Below are positions 15,857 to 25,220 of a DNA stretch of 60,466 bases, in pieces. The stretch is from Alphaproteobacteria bacterium (GTDB taxonomy: Bacteria; Pseudomonadota; Alphaproteobacteria; UBA828). Every line of letters starts with the position of its first letter. Within the stretch, counting starts at the first letter, position 1. The position numbers were made by a program, and so were the translations under genes. The notes under the pieces are model-generated. The model worked only from the letters and a program-made list of their open reading frames with translations. It was not told where the DNA came from and did no database searches. The stretch lies in the NCBI GenBank assembly GCA_022823305.1, contig JAJDXK010000006.1, forward strand, positions 1 to 60,466. The letters are read 5' to 3'.

Positions 15857-16333
15857 ATGCCATTCCTCCTGCTCCTGTTGGCGGTTCCCGTCGGCGAGGT
15901 CTTCATCTTCCTCGAGGTGGGCGCCGTCATCGGCACGTGGCCGACGATCGGGCTCATCATCGGAACCGCCCTTGTCGGCGGTACGATCCTGCGCTGGCAG
16001 GGGCTGCAGACGCTGGCCAGGGCGCGCCGGCAGCTCGCGCAGAACCGGCTGCCGGTGGCGGAGATGGCCGAGGGCGCGGCGCTGGCGCTGGCGGCGGTGC
16101 TGCTGCTGACGCCGGGCTTCTTCACCGATGCGCTGGGCACCGTGCTGCTCTTCCCGCCGCTCCGCCGCAGCCTGCTGCGCCGCGTGCTCGCGCGCCTTGC
16201 GCCGCAGGCCCGCTACGCCGATGCCGCAGGCGGCGGCGAACCCGGAGCGGGCGGCGGCGGGCGCGTGATCGACGGTGAGTACCAGGTGCTCGACGACGGG
16301 CCCGAGTCCGGGCCCCCTGCCCCGCGAGTCTGA
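15857..16333 (+). CDS. fxsA: FxsA family membrane protein
   Basis: A 158-residue inner-membrane protein with the FxsA pattern: PVGEVFIFLEVGAVIGTWPTI, GTALVGGTILRWQGL, then AEGAALALAAVLLLTPGFFTDALG. Three to four membrane segments are followed by a soluble Gly-rich tail. The family is named for suppression of phage exclusion in E. coli and has no settled biochemical role. It is followed after 11 bases by secB, with which it is probably co-transcribed. Confidence 0.88.
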   Translation: MPFLLLLLAVPVGEVFIFLEVGAVIGTWPTIGLIIGTALVGGTILRWQGLQTLARARRQLAQNRLPVAEMAEGAALALAAVLLLTPGFFTDALGTVLLFPPLRRSLLRRVLARLAPQARYADAAGGGEPGAGGGGRVIDGEYQVLDDGPESGPPAPRV

Positions 16334-16344
16334 GGAGGAGAGCG

Positions 16345-16995
16345 ATGACCGCTGACGAGACCGGCACGGAGACCACCACCCCGGCAACGGCGGCAGGCGC
16401 CCAGGGCGCGGCCCAGGCCCAGGGCGACCAGCAGGTGCGGCCGCAGCTCGGGATCCGCGCGCAGTACGTGAAGGACCTCTCGTTCGAGAACCCGTCTGCG
16501 CCCGGACGCCCGGCGGAGGCCGAGCGCTCGCCTGACATCTCGGTCAACGTGCAGGTGGAGGCGCGCAGGCTCGACGAGACCACCTTCGAGGTCACGCTGC
16601 AGATCACCGTCAATGCCCGGCACGAGGAGAAGCCGACCTTTCTGGTGGAGCTCTCCTACGCGGGGCTCTTCACCTTCATCGGCATCCCGCAGGATGCGAT
16701 CGAGGTCGCGCTGCTGGTGGAATGCCCGCGCCTGATCTTCCCCTTCGCCCGGCGCATCGTGGCCGACGTCACCCGCGACGGCGGCTTCCCGCCGCTGCTG
16801 CTGGCGCCGATCGACTTCCTCGCGCTCTACCGCGACCGCCAGGCGCAGGCGGCCCAGGCCCAGGCGGCCGGCACCGAGGCGGCAGCCGGCGGCGCCGAGG
16901 CCGTCCCGGCGCGGCCGGAGGAGGCAAGGGAGGCCGACGAGCCCTTCGCCCCCGAGCCTCTCGCTGCACCGGCGGGCGCGGGCGGCGGCGACTAG
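16345..16995 (+). CDS. secB: Protein-export chaperone SecB
   Basis: A 216-residue SecB. The core (about 33-175) has QYVKDLSFENPSAP, VEARRLDETTFEVTLQITV, YAGLFTFIGIP and FARRIVADVTRDGGFPPL, all typical. The Ala/Glu-rich tail after about residue 175 is longer than in E. coli SecB. It holds precursors unfolded and delivers them to SecA. A GAGGAGGAG site precedes the ATG. A 3' part of this gene (from 16500 on) is present again at 20401-20767, in altered form. Confidence 0.92.
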   Translation: MTADETGTETTTPATAAGAQGAAQAQGDQQVRPQLGIRAQYVKDLSFENPSAPGRPAEAERSPDISVNVQVEARRLDETTFEVTLQITVNARHEEKPTFLVELSYAGLFTFIGIPQDAIEVALLVECPRLIFPFARRIVADVTRDGGFPPLLLAPIDFLALYRDRQAQAAQAQAAGTEAAAGGAEAVPARPEEAREADEPFAPEPLAAPAGAGGGD

Positions 16996-16996
16996 A

Positions 16997-17169
16997 GCGC
17001 GTCCGTCTTTGACGGACGCGCGGCAGGCCGCGACTGCGGCCCGCCGCTTATGCGGCGCGCCCGCATCGTGCGCTCCGCGCGCGTCCCGCGCGACGGCGCC
17101 GGCCGCAGGCCGGCTGCCGTGAGCGACAAATAGCTAGGGCGTATCCGTGTGAAACGGATACGCCCTAGC
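16997..17169. repeat. Paired hairpins enclosing a GC-rich spacer (REPIN-like)
   Basis: Just after the secB stop lies a perfect 11-base-stem hairpin (16997-17007 / 17011-17021, loop TTT). A second perfect hairpin with a 16-base stem lies at 17133-17148 / 17154-17169. The two stems resemble each other (GCGCGTCCGT and GGCGTATCCGT, each with its complement). Between them are two smaller hairpins (17026-17041 and 17042-17057). The first hairpin may terminate secB transcription. The pair resembles two REP sequences framing a short spacer. Confidence 0.55.
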
Positions 17170-17436
17170 CCGCATTTCTCACCATGGTCACGGCCTGCGT
17201 CGCGTCCAGGCGTTCGATCCGCCAGGAGCGGGCCGAAAAGCGTATCGGGGAATACGGTTGAGGCCCGCGACGCCGCGGGCGGGCGCCTGGGCGCGACCCG
17301 AAGGGCGGCGCTCTCCGGCCGACAGGGTGCGTCGAGACGCTTGCCCGATGTCCCCGCATCGCGCTGCGCGCCTCTCCTGCCCTGTCGGCCGGACAGCGCC
17401 GCGCAGACCATGACCCTGGTGAGAAATGCGGGCTAG
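17165..17436. mobile_element. Small element with 26-base terminal inverted repeats (MITE-like)
   Basis: The first 26 bases (17165-17190, beginning CTAGCCCGCATTTCTCACCA) are the inverted complement of 17411-17436, with one mismatch. The 272-base unit is too short for a transposase and no convincing protein is seen inside, so it looks like a non-autonomous element or the joined ends of a deleted insertion sequence. CTAG at both tips could be part of a target duplication. It is absent from the equivalent position beside the second receptor gene (20768-20785). Confidence 0.6.
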
Positions 17437-17461
17437 CGCCCTCGCGCCGCCCCGCCGGGGC

Positions 17462-20020
17462 TCACCACCTCATCGTCGCGTTGAGAAAGAAGGTCCGTCC
17501 CCTCGCGGCATCGAGCGTCAGGATCGGGCCCTCATCCAGGCTGGGATCGATGGAGGGGCCGCGGTCGGCGATGTTGAGGACGCCGCCGGTGAGACCGAGC
17601 CCGATGCCGAGCACATCGCGCCACTGCAGCGCGAGGTCGTGCCCGTACCACGACTTGAAACGGGCGGACTCGGTGACGTTCTTCTGGCCCGACCTCGCGT
17701 AGGCGTTCCAGCTCGCGGTGATGTTGCCCCGGCTCGCCCGCAGCACCGCGTGCGCGCGGTTGCGCGGGTAATCGCCCGGCTGCTCCAGGCCCAGAACGCG
17801 ATACTCGTAGTGGAGCGTGCGCGTGGCGCGGACATCGAGAGCAAGATCCACCCAGCCGGTCTCCCAGTCGGCGCCCGCGTGCAACGCGACGCCCCGGGTC
17901 TCTGTCTCCCCCGCCTGCACCGTGGGATTCACGATCAGTTCAATTCGCTGGCCGCGCCGCTCCACGCGCGTGCCGGGCAGCGGGTTCCCCGCAGCGGCCC
18001 GTTCTACCACGGCCTGCGCTCTTACGCTTGCTGGCAGATCGGTGGTCTCGGCCGTGAACCAGTCCGCAGAGAAGAAGAGCGGATCGAAGCTCGCCGTGGC
18101 GCCGATACTGACAAGTTCGTTCTCGTCCGGCTCCAGGTTTAGATTTCCGCCGCCCAGCATCTTTTGTTGCGTGCAAACCGGCTTGCCGTCCATGTCTTTG
18201 TTGAGCGGATCGCAAACGCGGGGAAAGCCCAGCGATTCGGGCGAGTGCAGGTCGCTCAGGCTGGGCGGGTGGGCGGCCTTGGCCCAGGAGGCGCGGAACG
18301 CGAGAGCGTCGTTGAGGCGGTAGCGGTTGGCGGCGCGCAGCGAGACGGCCTCGCCGACATCGTCGTAGTCGTCGCGGCGCGCGCCTAGGGTCAGGTCCCA
18401 GCCGTCGAGGACGGGCACGGCCGATTCCGCCAGCACCGAGACAACGCGACGCCCGGCGACGATGGACGCGCCGCCGCTCCCGAGCACGTCACTGACCTCG
18501 TGGAAGCGGTTTTGGGAATCGCGGAAGTCGTAGACGAAGCGCCAGTCCCAGTCCTCGACCTCGACGCCGAGGGTCCAGCGGACGGCGCCGCCCGCCATCG
18601 TGAACGTCTCCCCTTCCAGTGAGGCGTTCACCCTCCGGAACTCGCTCTCCGCCTCGTGTGTCTGGGTCAGCGCCATGTCGCGGATCGCCTGCTCATGGCG
18701 AGCGGGATCGGCCGGAGAGAGCGGGTTCGCGAAGTCGTAGGCGCCGCTCTCGATGGCGTCGGTGGCCAGTTGTCTGCTCACGAGGTTGATACCCTCGGTG
18801 ACGTTCCTGTGCTTGTAGTACTCGGCGTGCATATCGTAGCCGAGACCGTCGTCGAGACTGCCCTGGACTCCGACGGTCAGCGCGTATTCCTCCAGGTCTT
18901 CTCGCCATTCCCGGTTGCCGTGCCCGACGAAACGGTGATTTAGCGTGAACTCGCCCCTGGTGGGGTCGTCTTCCGGGAAGTTCGTCTCGTCTAGTCCCTG
19001 GACATTGTCGATCAGTGACTGCCTGACCGCGGGATCGGTCGCCGAAAAGTTGAAGGTACCGACCGGCGGGGCGTAGCGGAACAGGGAGTCGCCCTGGGCG
19101 ATTCGGGCCTCCACGTACACGTCCGCATCGTCGCCCAGCGGGTGGTCGGTGGCGATAGAGAGGCTCTCGCGCGTGAACTGCTCATACCCGTCGAGCCACT
19201 TGACCTCGGCGAACGGGTAGCCGCACACCGTGCCGGCCGGGTGGTCGAGAACCCCGGTGTAGACGCTCGGACCGCAGGAGCCGAGAGACGTCAGAACCGG
19301 ATCGGCCGACGTGTCGGGATCGCTGTCGCCGTCGTCGGGAGTGAATTCGATGGTGTTGCCGCTGATCGAGACGCCAATCGCACCGACGACGGACCCCCCC
19401 CGGGTGTAGCGGGCGCGGCTGTAGTCGCGGTCCTTGTCCTGAACTTCCTCGCGTCCGATGTGGGCGGCGCCGATCGTTATGTGGCCGCGCCCCAACGAAC
19501 CGCCCCAGAGGGCGCTGCCGCGCTGCGAGTCCAGACCCTCCTAGCTGGGCCGGCCGGCGGCGGCCGTGATCTCCACGCCCTCAAACTCGTTCCTGAGCAC
19601 GATGTTCGTCGTTCTGCCGATGCCGAATGCGCTGTGCCGGACAGGCCCCTGGTCCAGGATCTCCACGCGCTCCACGGCCGAGAGCGGGAGCGTCGTCAGG
19701 TTCAGCCCCGCTACGGGGCGCCCGTTGACGAGAGTGGTCGACGAGCCTGTCCCCAATAGCGCCCCGTGCAGGCCGAAGCTGTTGAAGCCCGCCCGGCCGC
19801 CCAGAAGTTCCGAGAGGCTCGCGGCGCCGGACAGCGCGATGTCCTCGCGGTCGATCACGGTGACGGTCCGCGCCGGACCGTCCGCCGCTGACGCGCCCGG
19901 CGCAGGAGCCAGCGACATCGCCGCAGCCACGGTCACGGCGGCTGCGAGGCCGAGCAGCCCGGATGTGCGGCGGCCGGAAACGGTGGGACGCGAAGAGAGC
20001 GCGCGCGATGACGTGATCAT
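17462..20020 (-). pseudogene. TonB-dependent receptor, interrupted by one in-frame amber codon
   Basis: An outer-membrane receptor gene of 853 codons, open except for TAG at 19541-19543 (codon 160). The first piece has a signal peptide and a plug domain: VTVIDREDIALSG, LVNGRPVAGLNL, LPLSAVERVEIL, NIVLRNEFEG. The second, in the same frame, is a beta-barrel ending in an aromatic residue (TFFLNATMRW), as outer-membrane proteins do. The stop falls between GRP and SALWGG, where the paralogue at 20786 continues RPTDAGG...TALWGG. No other lesion is seen, so inactivation is recent, or the codon is read through, or it is a sequence error. The ATG at 20020 aligns with the paralogue's start. Ligand unknown; the plug begins like siderophore/vitamin receptors. 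Confidence 0.8.
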
Positions 20021-20329
20021 GTCGTTTCCCCCCCCGGTTGCACCCAGGGCGGAGACCACGCACGCCAGCCCCGCCCTGTCCTGGTTCCGGTGCCGCCCCG
20101 CGGCCGCGGCCGGTTCCCGACGCTGCCCGACATGGGACGGTCTGCTTGTCCCACGCCAATCCAGGCGTCATTCAGGAGTCACATTGTATCGATGAAGAAG
20201 CGACGAATTCAATGTCATGTTAGTGTATATGTTGACCTTTTATTGGCATATCGGACACGAACTGCACACACATGCGTGGGCAAATATTGATGGAGCCGAT
20301 CGAAAGTTAATCGTTTTATTTGCGTCGGT
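20021..20329 (-). promoter_or_regulatory. Upstream region of the first TonB receptor gene
   Basis: No gene is seen in these 309 bases. The half nearest the receptor start is GC-rich and resembles the equivalent leader of the second receptor (GGCGGAGACC, GTGCCGCCC, GCGGCCGCGGCC appear in the same order). The distal part (about 20160-20325) is strikingly AT-rich for this window and contains ATATGTTGACC and GGCATATCGGACACGAACTG, related to GGCATATCGAACTCGATCAC upstream of the second receptor. This is the likely promoter and operator region. I do not find the conserved core of a cobalamin riboswitch. Confidence 0.5.
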
Positions 20330-20397
20330 CGGTGGCGAGCGCGGGCCTGCGGCCGATCCAGGGGCGCGCCGCCTCGAGCTGGGCAGCGCGAGGCGGA
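20330..20397 (-). pseudogene. Fragment of the amidase 3' end
   Basis: Bases 20330-20388 are identical to 23706-23764, the last codons of the intact amidase gene at 23701-25134. The match ends in a few ambiguous bases (AGGCGGA) and joins directly to a secB fragment at 20401. This marks a recombination joint; the fragment is too short to be expressed. Confidence 0.85.
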
Positions 20398-20400
20398 TCA

Positions 20401-20767
20401 GCCCGGACGCCCGGCGGAGGCCGAGCGCTCGCCCGACATCTCGGTCAACGTGCAGGTCGAAGCGCGCAGGCTCGACGAGACCACCTTCGAGGTCACGCTG
20501 CAGATCACCGTCAATGCCCGCCACGAGGAGAAGCCGACCTTTCTGGTGGAGCTCTATGCGATCGAGGTCGCGCTTCTGGTGGAATACCCGCGCCTGATCT
20601 TCCCCTTCGCCCGGCGCATCGTGGCCGACGTCACCCGCGACGGCGGCTTTCCGCCGCTGCTGCTCGCGCCGATCGACTTCCTTGCCCTCTACCGCAATCG
20701 CAAGGCGGAGGAATCCCAGGCCGAGGCGGCCCAGGGCGGAACTCCGCCGGCGGACGGGACGGCATAG
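20401..20767 (+). pseudogene. Truncated secB duplicate
   Basis: From 20401 the sequence follows secB from 16500 onward: about ten mismatches in roughly 290 aligned bases, apart from one in-frame 39-base deletion that removes the segment around YAGLFTFIGIPQ. The frame stays open to a TAG at 20765-20767, and the tail after ALYR has changed. The N-terminal third of secB, including its start and ribosome site, is missing, so this is a remnant. The deleted strand is part of the SecB core, so a functional chaperone is unlikely even if it were expressed. Confidence 0.8.
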
Positions 20768-20785
20768 CCCCGCCGCAACGCCCCC

Positions 20786-23386
20786 TCACCAGGACACGGT
20801 GGTGGACAGGAAGAACGTCCGACCACGCAGCGAATCCTGGGTCGTCGACACGGAATCGGGGTCGGTGGGATCGACGGACGGGCCCCGGTCCGCGACATTG
20901 AGCACACCGCCCCTGAGGTCCATCCCGCTCAGGCCGAAGGCATCGTGCCAGCGCACGGTGAGGTCGTGCCCGATCCACTTCTCGAAGCGGCCGGTCTCGC
21001 GCACGTTGGAGAAGCTCGAGACCCCCAGCACGTCCCAGCCCACCGTGACATCGCCGCGGGTCGCACGCAGCGAACCGTGTGCGCGATTTCGCGGAAAGTC
21101 GCCCGGCTGGCGCTCGCCGAGCACGTAGGTCTCGGACTTCTTCAGGTGCAGCCAGCGCGCCTCGAGGACGATGTCCGCCCAGTCCACGTTCCCGTCCAGC
21201 CGCGCCCGGACGTCGACGCCCGCGGTGTCGCTGTCCAGGCTGTTGACGATCGGACTCCGGATCTCGTCGATGATCCCGCTCGGGAGGCGTACCACCTCGA
21301 CGCCCTCCGGCAGCGCGCCCCTGGCCTCGAGGTCGAGGATGGACTGCGGGGACAGCTGGGACGGCACGTCGTGGAGGGCGATCCGGAACCAGTCGGCGCT
21401 CAGCGACAGGGGCGCGATCTCGGCGGCAACGCCCAGGCTGAAGCTCTCGGCCTTGTCCGGGTCCAGGTCCCTGTTCCCGCTGCTGACACGCACGTGCTGC
21501 TCGACCGGGCAGCCCCCCGGCGGGCCCGTGTAGCGCAACCTGTCGCACACATAGGGAAAGTCGTTCGAGCTTTGCAGGTGCAGGGCATAGAGGCTCGGCG
21601 GGCGCGAGCCCCGGTCCCACGCGCCGCGAAGCGACACGGCGTCGCTCACGCGAAACCGGCTCGCCAGCTGGTGGGAGAAGGTGGCGTTCACATCGTCGTA
21701 TTCGTCGCCCCGGCCAGCAACGACGACCTCCCAGTCGTCGCGCACCGGCAGCGACAGTTCGGCGAAGGCCGACCCGCGCAGGCGGTCGCCGGCCGCCTGG
21801 ATACCGCCGGCGCCGAGCACGTCGACGGCCTCGTAGGTCACGCCCTCGCGGTCCCGATAGGCGTGGAGGTCGCTCCAGTCCTCGGCCGCGACCTCGATCC
21901 CGGCCGTCCACTGCGCCTCGCCGCCGCCGAGCGCGAACAGCGGCCCATCCAGGCTGGTGCCGACCGTCTCGACCTCGGTCATCTGGTCGCGGGTCAATCG
22001 CAGCGACGTCTCCTCGATCGCCTCCCGGTTGGCCGGTGAGAGCGGGTTCGCGAGGTCGTAACGCCCCTCGTCGATCACATTCTGGGCCAGGCTCTCGCTC
22101 ACGAAGGTGCTGCCGTCGGTGGTGGAATCGTGGCGGTAGTAGCGCATGTGGGTGTCGTAGCTCACATCGTCGGAGAGCTGCCCCGCGAGGCCGAGCGTGA
22201 CGTCGTACTCTTCGACTTCGGTGCGCCACTCGCGATTGCCGTGGCCGATGAAGCGATGAGCCACCGTGACCCTCTCAGGCAGCGAGGCGATCTCGGAATC
22301 CGGCAGGAGCTCGTCCGCGATCGCATCCGATGGCACGGAGAAGGTGCCGACCGAGGGAGCGAAGCGCTCCAGCGACTCGTATCTCCCGAGCCGGACATCG
22401 AGGTAGGTGTCGGCGCTTCCGTCCAGGGGCTGATCGTAGGTGAAGAACAGGCTCTCGCGCTCGAATTGCGCCGCTCCCCAGGAAACGTCGGCATAGGGGA
22501 AGCCGCAGCCCGTGCCTTTCACCTGGTTGGGCTCGGCAAGCTCGCCCGTGTATATGTCGGTCGGGCAGTCGCCGAGGGGCCGCGCGATCGAGCGGTACAG
22601 CAACTCCCCGTCCTTCACGGCGCCGGGAACGTGGACCAGGATGTTGTCCCCCTCGTCCCTGCTGGCGGTGGGGATGAACACGGTGTTGCCGCCGATCGAA
22701 ACGCCGACCGCATCGCCGAACAGGCCGCCGGGCGCCCAACTGGCCCGGCTGTGGGCCCGCGCCGCGTCGGGAATCTCCTCGCTTCGGAACACGCCCGTCC
22801 CGACGGTCATGTGGCCCGAGCCGACCGCGCCGCCCCAGAGCGCCGTCCCCTGCTCCGTGTCGCCGCCCGCGTCGGTGGGGCGGCCGGCAAAGGCCGAGGC
22901 CTCGACGCCCTCGTAATCGCGCCTGAGCACGATGTTGACCGCGCCGGCGATGGCGTGCCCGCCGTGGAGCGCAGGTGCGCCGCCGCTCAGGATCTCGACG
23001 CGCTCCACCGCCGACGTGGGCAGAGTGTTCAGTTCGAGGGTGGAGTCGGAGATGTGGCGGCCGTTGACGAGAACCGCCACTCGCTCGCTGTCGAGCACGA
23101 ACGGTCGGTGGAGGCCGAAGGCGTTGTAGCTGAGCCGACCCAGGAGCAGGTCCGAGACATCCCGCGCACCGGAGGACGCGATTTCCTCCCGGTCGATCAC
23201 CGCCACGGGGCGCAGTCCGTCCGCCTGCGCGGCGGGGCTGTCGCCGGCGGCCGCCGCCTCGCCCTGCGCCGGGGCCAGAGACACCGCCGCGGCCAGCGCC
23301 AATGCCGCGGCGAGGCCGAGCGGCCACCGCGTGCGGCGGGCGCGGACCAGGGAAGAAGAAATGTGCGCGCGTAGAGAGATCGTCAA
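20786..23386 (-). CDS. TonB-dependent outer-membrane receptor
   Basis: An 866-residue receptor. Signal peptide to about residue 45; plug domain with VAVIDREEIASSG, AVLVNGRHISD, LPTSAVERVEILSGG and AGAVNIVLRRDYEG; then a beta-barrel ending TFFLSTTVSW. It imports a ligand across the outer membrane with TonB energy. It is full length, while the paralogue at 17462-20020 carries a stop codon. By eye the two proteins share about 40-45% of residues in the C-terminal third. The start is TTG at 23386, with a GAGGGG site 8 bases before it and alignment to the paralogue's start in support. Ligand unknown; no siderophore genes or TonB/ExbBD are in the window. Confidence 0.88.
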   Translation of the reverse strand: MTISLRAHISSSLVRARRTRWPLGLAAALALAAAVSLAPAQGEAAAAGDSPAAQADGLRPVAVIDREEIASSGARDVSDLLLGRLSYNAFGLHRPFVLDSERVAVLVNGRHISDSTLELNTLPTSAVERVEILSGGAPALHGGHAIAGAVNIVLRRDYEGVEASAFAGRPTDAGGDTEQGTALWGGAVGSGHMTVGTGVFRSEEIPDAARAHSRASWAPGGLFGDAVGVSIGGNTVFIPTASRDEGDNILVHVPGAVKDGELLYRSIARPLGDCPTDIYTGELAEPNQVKGTGCGFPYADVSWGAAQFERESLFFTYDQPLDGSADTYLDVRLGRYESLERFAPSVGTFSVPSDAIADELLPDSEIASLPERVTVAHRFIGHGNREWRTEVEEYDVTLGLAGQLSDDVSYDTHMRYYRHDSTTDGSTFVSESLAQNVIDEGRYDLANPLSPANREAIEETSLRLTRDQMTEVETVGTSLDGPLFALGGGEAQWTAGIEVAAEDWSDLHAYRDREGVTYEAVDVLGAGGIQAAGDRLRGSAFAELSLPVRDDWEVVVAGRGDEYDDVNATFSHQLASRFRVSDAVSLRGAWDRGSRPPSLYALHLQSSNDFPYVCDRLRYTGPPGGCPVEQHVRVSSGNRDLDPDKAESFSLGVAAEIAPLSLSADWFRIALHDVPSQLSPQSILDLEARGALPEGVEVVRLPSGIIDEIRSPIVNSLDSDTAGVDVRARLDGNVDWADIVLEARWLHLKKSETYVLGERQPGDFPRNRAHGSLRATRGDVTVGWDVLGVSSFSNVRETGRFEKWIGHDLTVRWHDAFGLSGMDLRGGVLNVADRGPSVDPTDPDSVSTTQDSLRGRTFFLSTTVSW

Positions 23387-23700
23387 TTCGGTGCCCCTCG
23401 GTTGTACTCAAGGCGGAGACCGTGCTCGCCGGCCTCTGCCTGGACCTCGCCCTGATCCTGTTCACGTGCCGCCCTGCGGTCGCGGCCGCATCAGGACACT
23501 GTCAGATACGGGGCCACGTATTTGATCCATGTCAATCCGAGCGTCGCGCAAACGATATGGTATGTCAACATGTTGATAATGCATCATATTCTCCGTCGGC
23601 ATATCGAACTCGATCACACGCATATCCATCGGCATCCATTGACGGGACAGCCCGGAACCTGACCAAATCAACCATGCCGCTCGGCCGCGTACACCCGGGC
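23387..23700 (-). promoter_or_regulatory. Upstream region of the second TonB receptor gene
   Basis: No gene is seen in these 314 bases. An AT-rich island at about 23500-23660 contains two TTGACA hexamers read on the minus strand (complements at 23530-23535 and 23563-23568) and a perfect 12-base palindrome TCAACATGTTGA at 23565-23576, overlapping one of them. That arrangement fits a repressor operator over a promoter -35 box. The -10 boxes are weak. Parts of the region are recognisably related to 20021-20329. Confidence 0.5.
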
Positions 23701-25134
23701 TCAGGCGGTGGCGAGCGCGGGCCTGCGGCCGATCCAGGGGCGCGCCGCCTCGAGCTGGGCAGCGAGGCGGAAGAGTGTGGCTTCGTCGCCGAAGCGCGCG
23801 ACCGCCTGCACCGCCACCGGAAAGCCGCCCCCGGTCTGGCCCAGCGGGATCATCATCGCCGGCTGGCCGGTGAGGTTGAACCAGACCGTGAAGGGGCTGA
23901 AGGCGAAGACGCGGCGCCAGTACTCCTCCAGGTCGTCCATCATCATGTCGAGCCAGCCGAGCCTGGGCGGCAGCGTGCCGAGGCCGGGGGTGAGCAGCAC
24001 GTCCCAGTCCCGGTGGAACGCCGCCATCTGGCGGCCGATGCGGTGCGCGGTGTGGACCGCCGCCATGTAGGTCGCGCCGTCGATCCCCTCGGCCATCCGC
24101 GCGGTGTCGGCGACCACGGTCTCGAGCGCGCCGGGCCCGGGCGTGCGGCCTTCCGGGTGCGCGCGCAGCAGGTAGAGGATCTGGATCGCGCTGATGGTGC
24201 GGAAGGTCGGCACCACGGCGGCGCCGTCGATGGCGGGGTCGGCCTCGTCCACCGTGTGGCCGAGCTCGGCGCAGAGCGACGCGGTCTCCTCCAGCACGCG
24301 CAGCGAATCGGCCGCGACGGGCGCGCCGTTGGGGGCCTTGCTCGTCACCGCGATGCGGAGCGCGCCGGGGTCGGCGCCCACCTCGTCGAGGAAGGGCCGC
24401 GCCGGCGGCGGCGCGATGTAGGGATCGCCGGGCGCCGGGCCCGCAGTGGCATCGAGCAGCGCCGCGCTGTCGCGCACGGTGAGCGAGACCGCGTGCTCGA
24501 TGGCGAGCCCGCCGAGGGATTCGCCGAAGTAGGGCGCCATGGTGTTGCGCGCCCGCGTCGGGCGCAGGCCGACCAGGCCGCAGGAGGCCGCCGGCGCGCG
24601 GATCGAGCCGAAGCCGTCGGAGGCATGAGCGATCGGCAGCAGGCGCGCCGCCACCGCCGCCGCGGCGCCGCCGCTGGAGCCGGCGGGCGTGCGCTCCGGG
24701 TCCCAGGGGTTGCGCGAGGGCCCGTAGAGCTGCGGCTCGCAAGTCAGGCTCAGCCCCAGCTCGCAGCTGCTGGTCTTGCCGTAGATCACCATGCCGGCCC
24801 GCTTGAGCCGGGTGACGTGGAGGCTGTCCGCGCTCGCGGGCGGCAGGTCGGCGAAGAAGCGGCTGCCCCGCGCGGTTCTGGCGCCGGCGAGCGCCGAGCC
24901 CAGGTCCTTGAGCAGGAAGGGCACGCCGGTGAGCGGCCCCTCGGGCAGGCCCTGCGCGATGGCCTGCGCGCCGTGGTCGTAGAGCTCCATCACCACGGCG
25001 TTGATCGCCGGGTTGCGCGCGTCCACGCGCGCGATCGCCGCCTCCAGAACCTCGGTCGCGCTGACCTCGCCGGCCTTCACCAGCGCCGCGAGACCCAGCG
25101 CATCGCAGGACTCGTACTCCGCGAAGCCGGCCAT
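23701..25134 (-). CDS. Amidase-signature hydrolase
   Basis: A 477-residue amidase-signature enzyme. The Ser-cis-Ser-Lys triad is visible: K76 (FLLKDLG), S153 (AGSSGG) and nucleophile S177 (GFGSIR), with the 24-residue Ser-Ser spacing of the family. KDLG followed by GSRFFAD resembles 6-aminohexanoate-cyclic-dimer hydrolases and related amidases; the substrate cannot be assigned. The ATG at 25134 follows GGGGAGGG and starts [16 protein letters not shown]; an upstream extension is unlikely. The last 59 bases are repeated at 20330-20388. Confidence 0.87.
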   Translation of the reverse strand: MAGFAEYESCDALGLAALVKAGEVSATEVLEAAIARVDARNPAINAVVMELYDHGAQAIAQGLPEGPLTGVPFLLKDLGSALAGARTARGSRFFADLPPASADSLHVTRLKRAGMVIYGKTSSCELGLSLTCEPQLYGPSRNPWDPERTPAGSSGGAAAAVAARLLPIAHASDGFGSIRAPAASCGLVGLRPTRARNTMAPYFGESLGGLAIEHAVSLTVRDSAALLDATAGPAPGDPYIAPPPARPFLDEVGADPGALRIAVTSKAPNGAPVAADSLRVLEETASLCAELGHTVDEADPAIDGAAVVPTFRTISAIQILYLLRAHPEGRTPGPGALETVVADTARMAEGIDGATYMAAVHTAHRIGRQMAAFHRDWDVLLTPGLGTLPPRLGWLDMMMDDLEEYWRRVFAFSPFTVWFNLTGQPAMMIPLGQTGGGFPVAVQAVARFGDEATLFRLAAQLEAARPWIGRRPALATA

Positions 25135-25220
25135 GGCGCGTGCCCTCCCCTGCTCGTCCCGGTGCGCGCCCAGCATAGCGCGCCGGGCCCGGATGACGCA
25201 GGGTCACGTCGGCTTGAAAG

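Noticed and set aside
19496..19540. A frameshift between the two parts of the first TonB receptor gene
   Set aside because: The distance between the stop codon and the downstream open part is a multiple of three, and direct translation resumes the homologous sequence in the same frame. Only the TAG interrupts it.
20021..23700. Cobalamin riboswitch upstream of the TonB receptors
   Set aside because: I looked for the conserved core and B12-box sequences on the minus strand in both leaders and did not find them. The shared GC-rich leader is explained by common origin.
16345..25134. A simple recent tandem duplication of the receptor gene
   Set aside because: The secB and amidase copies at the joint are nearly identical, but the receptors are far too different to have the same age. 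A model with allele joining or gene conversion is needed.
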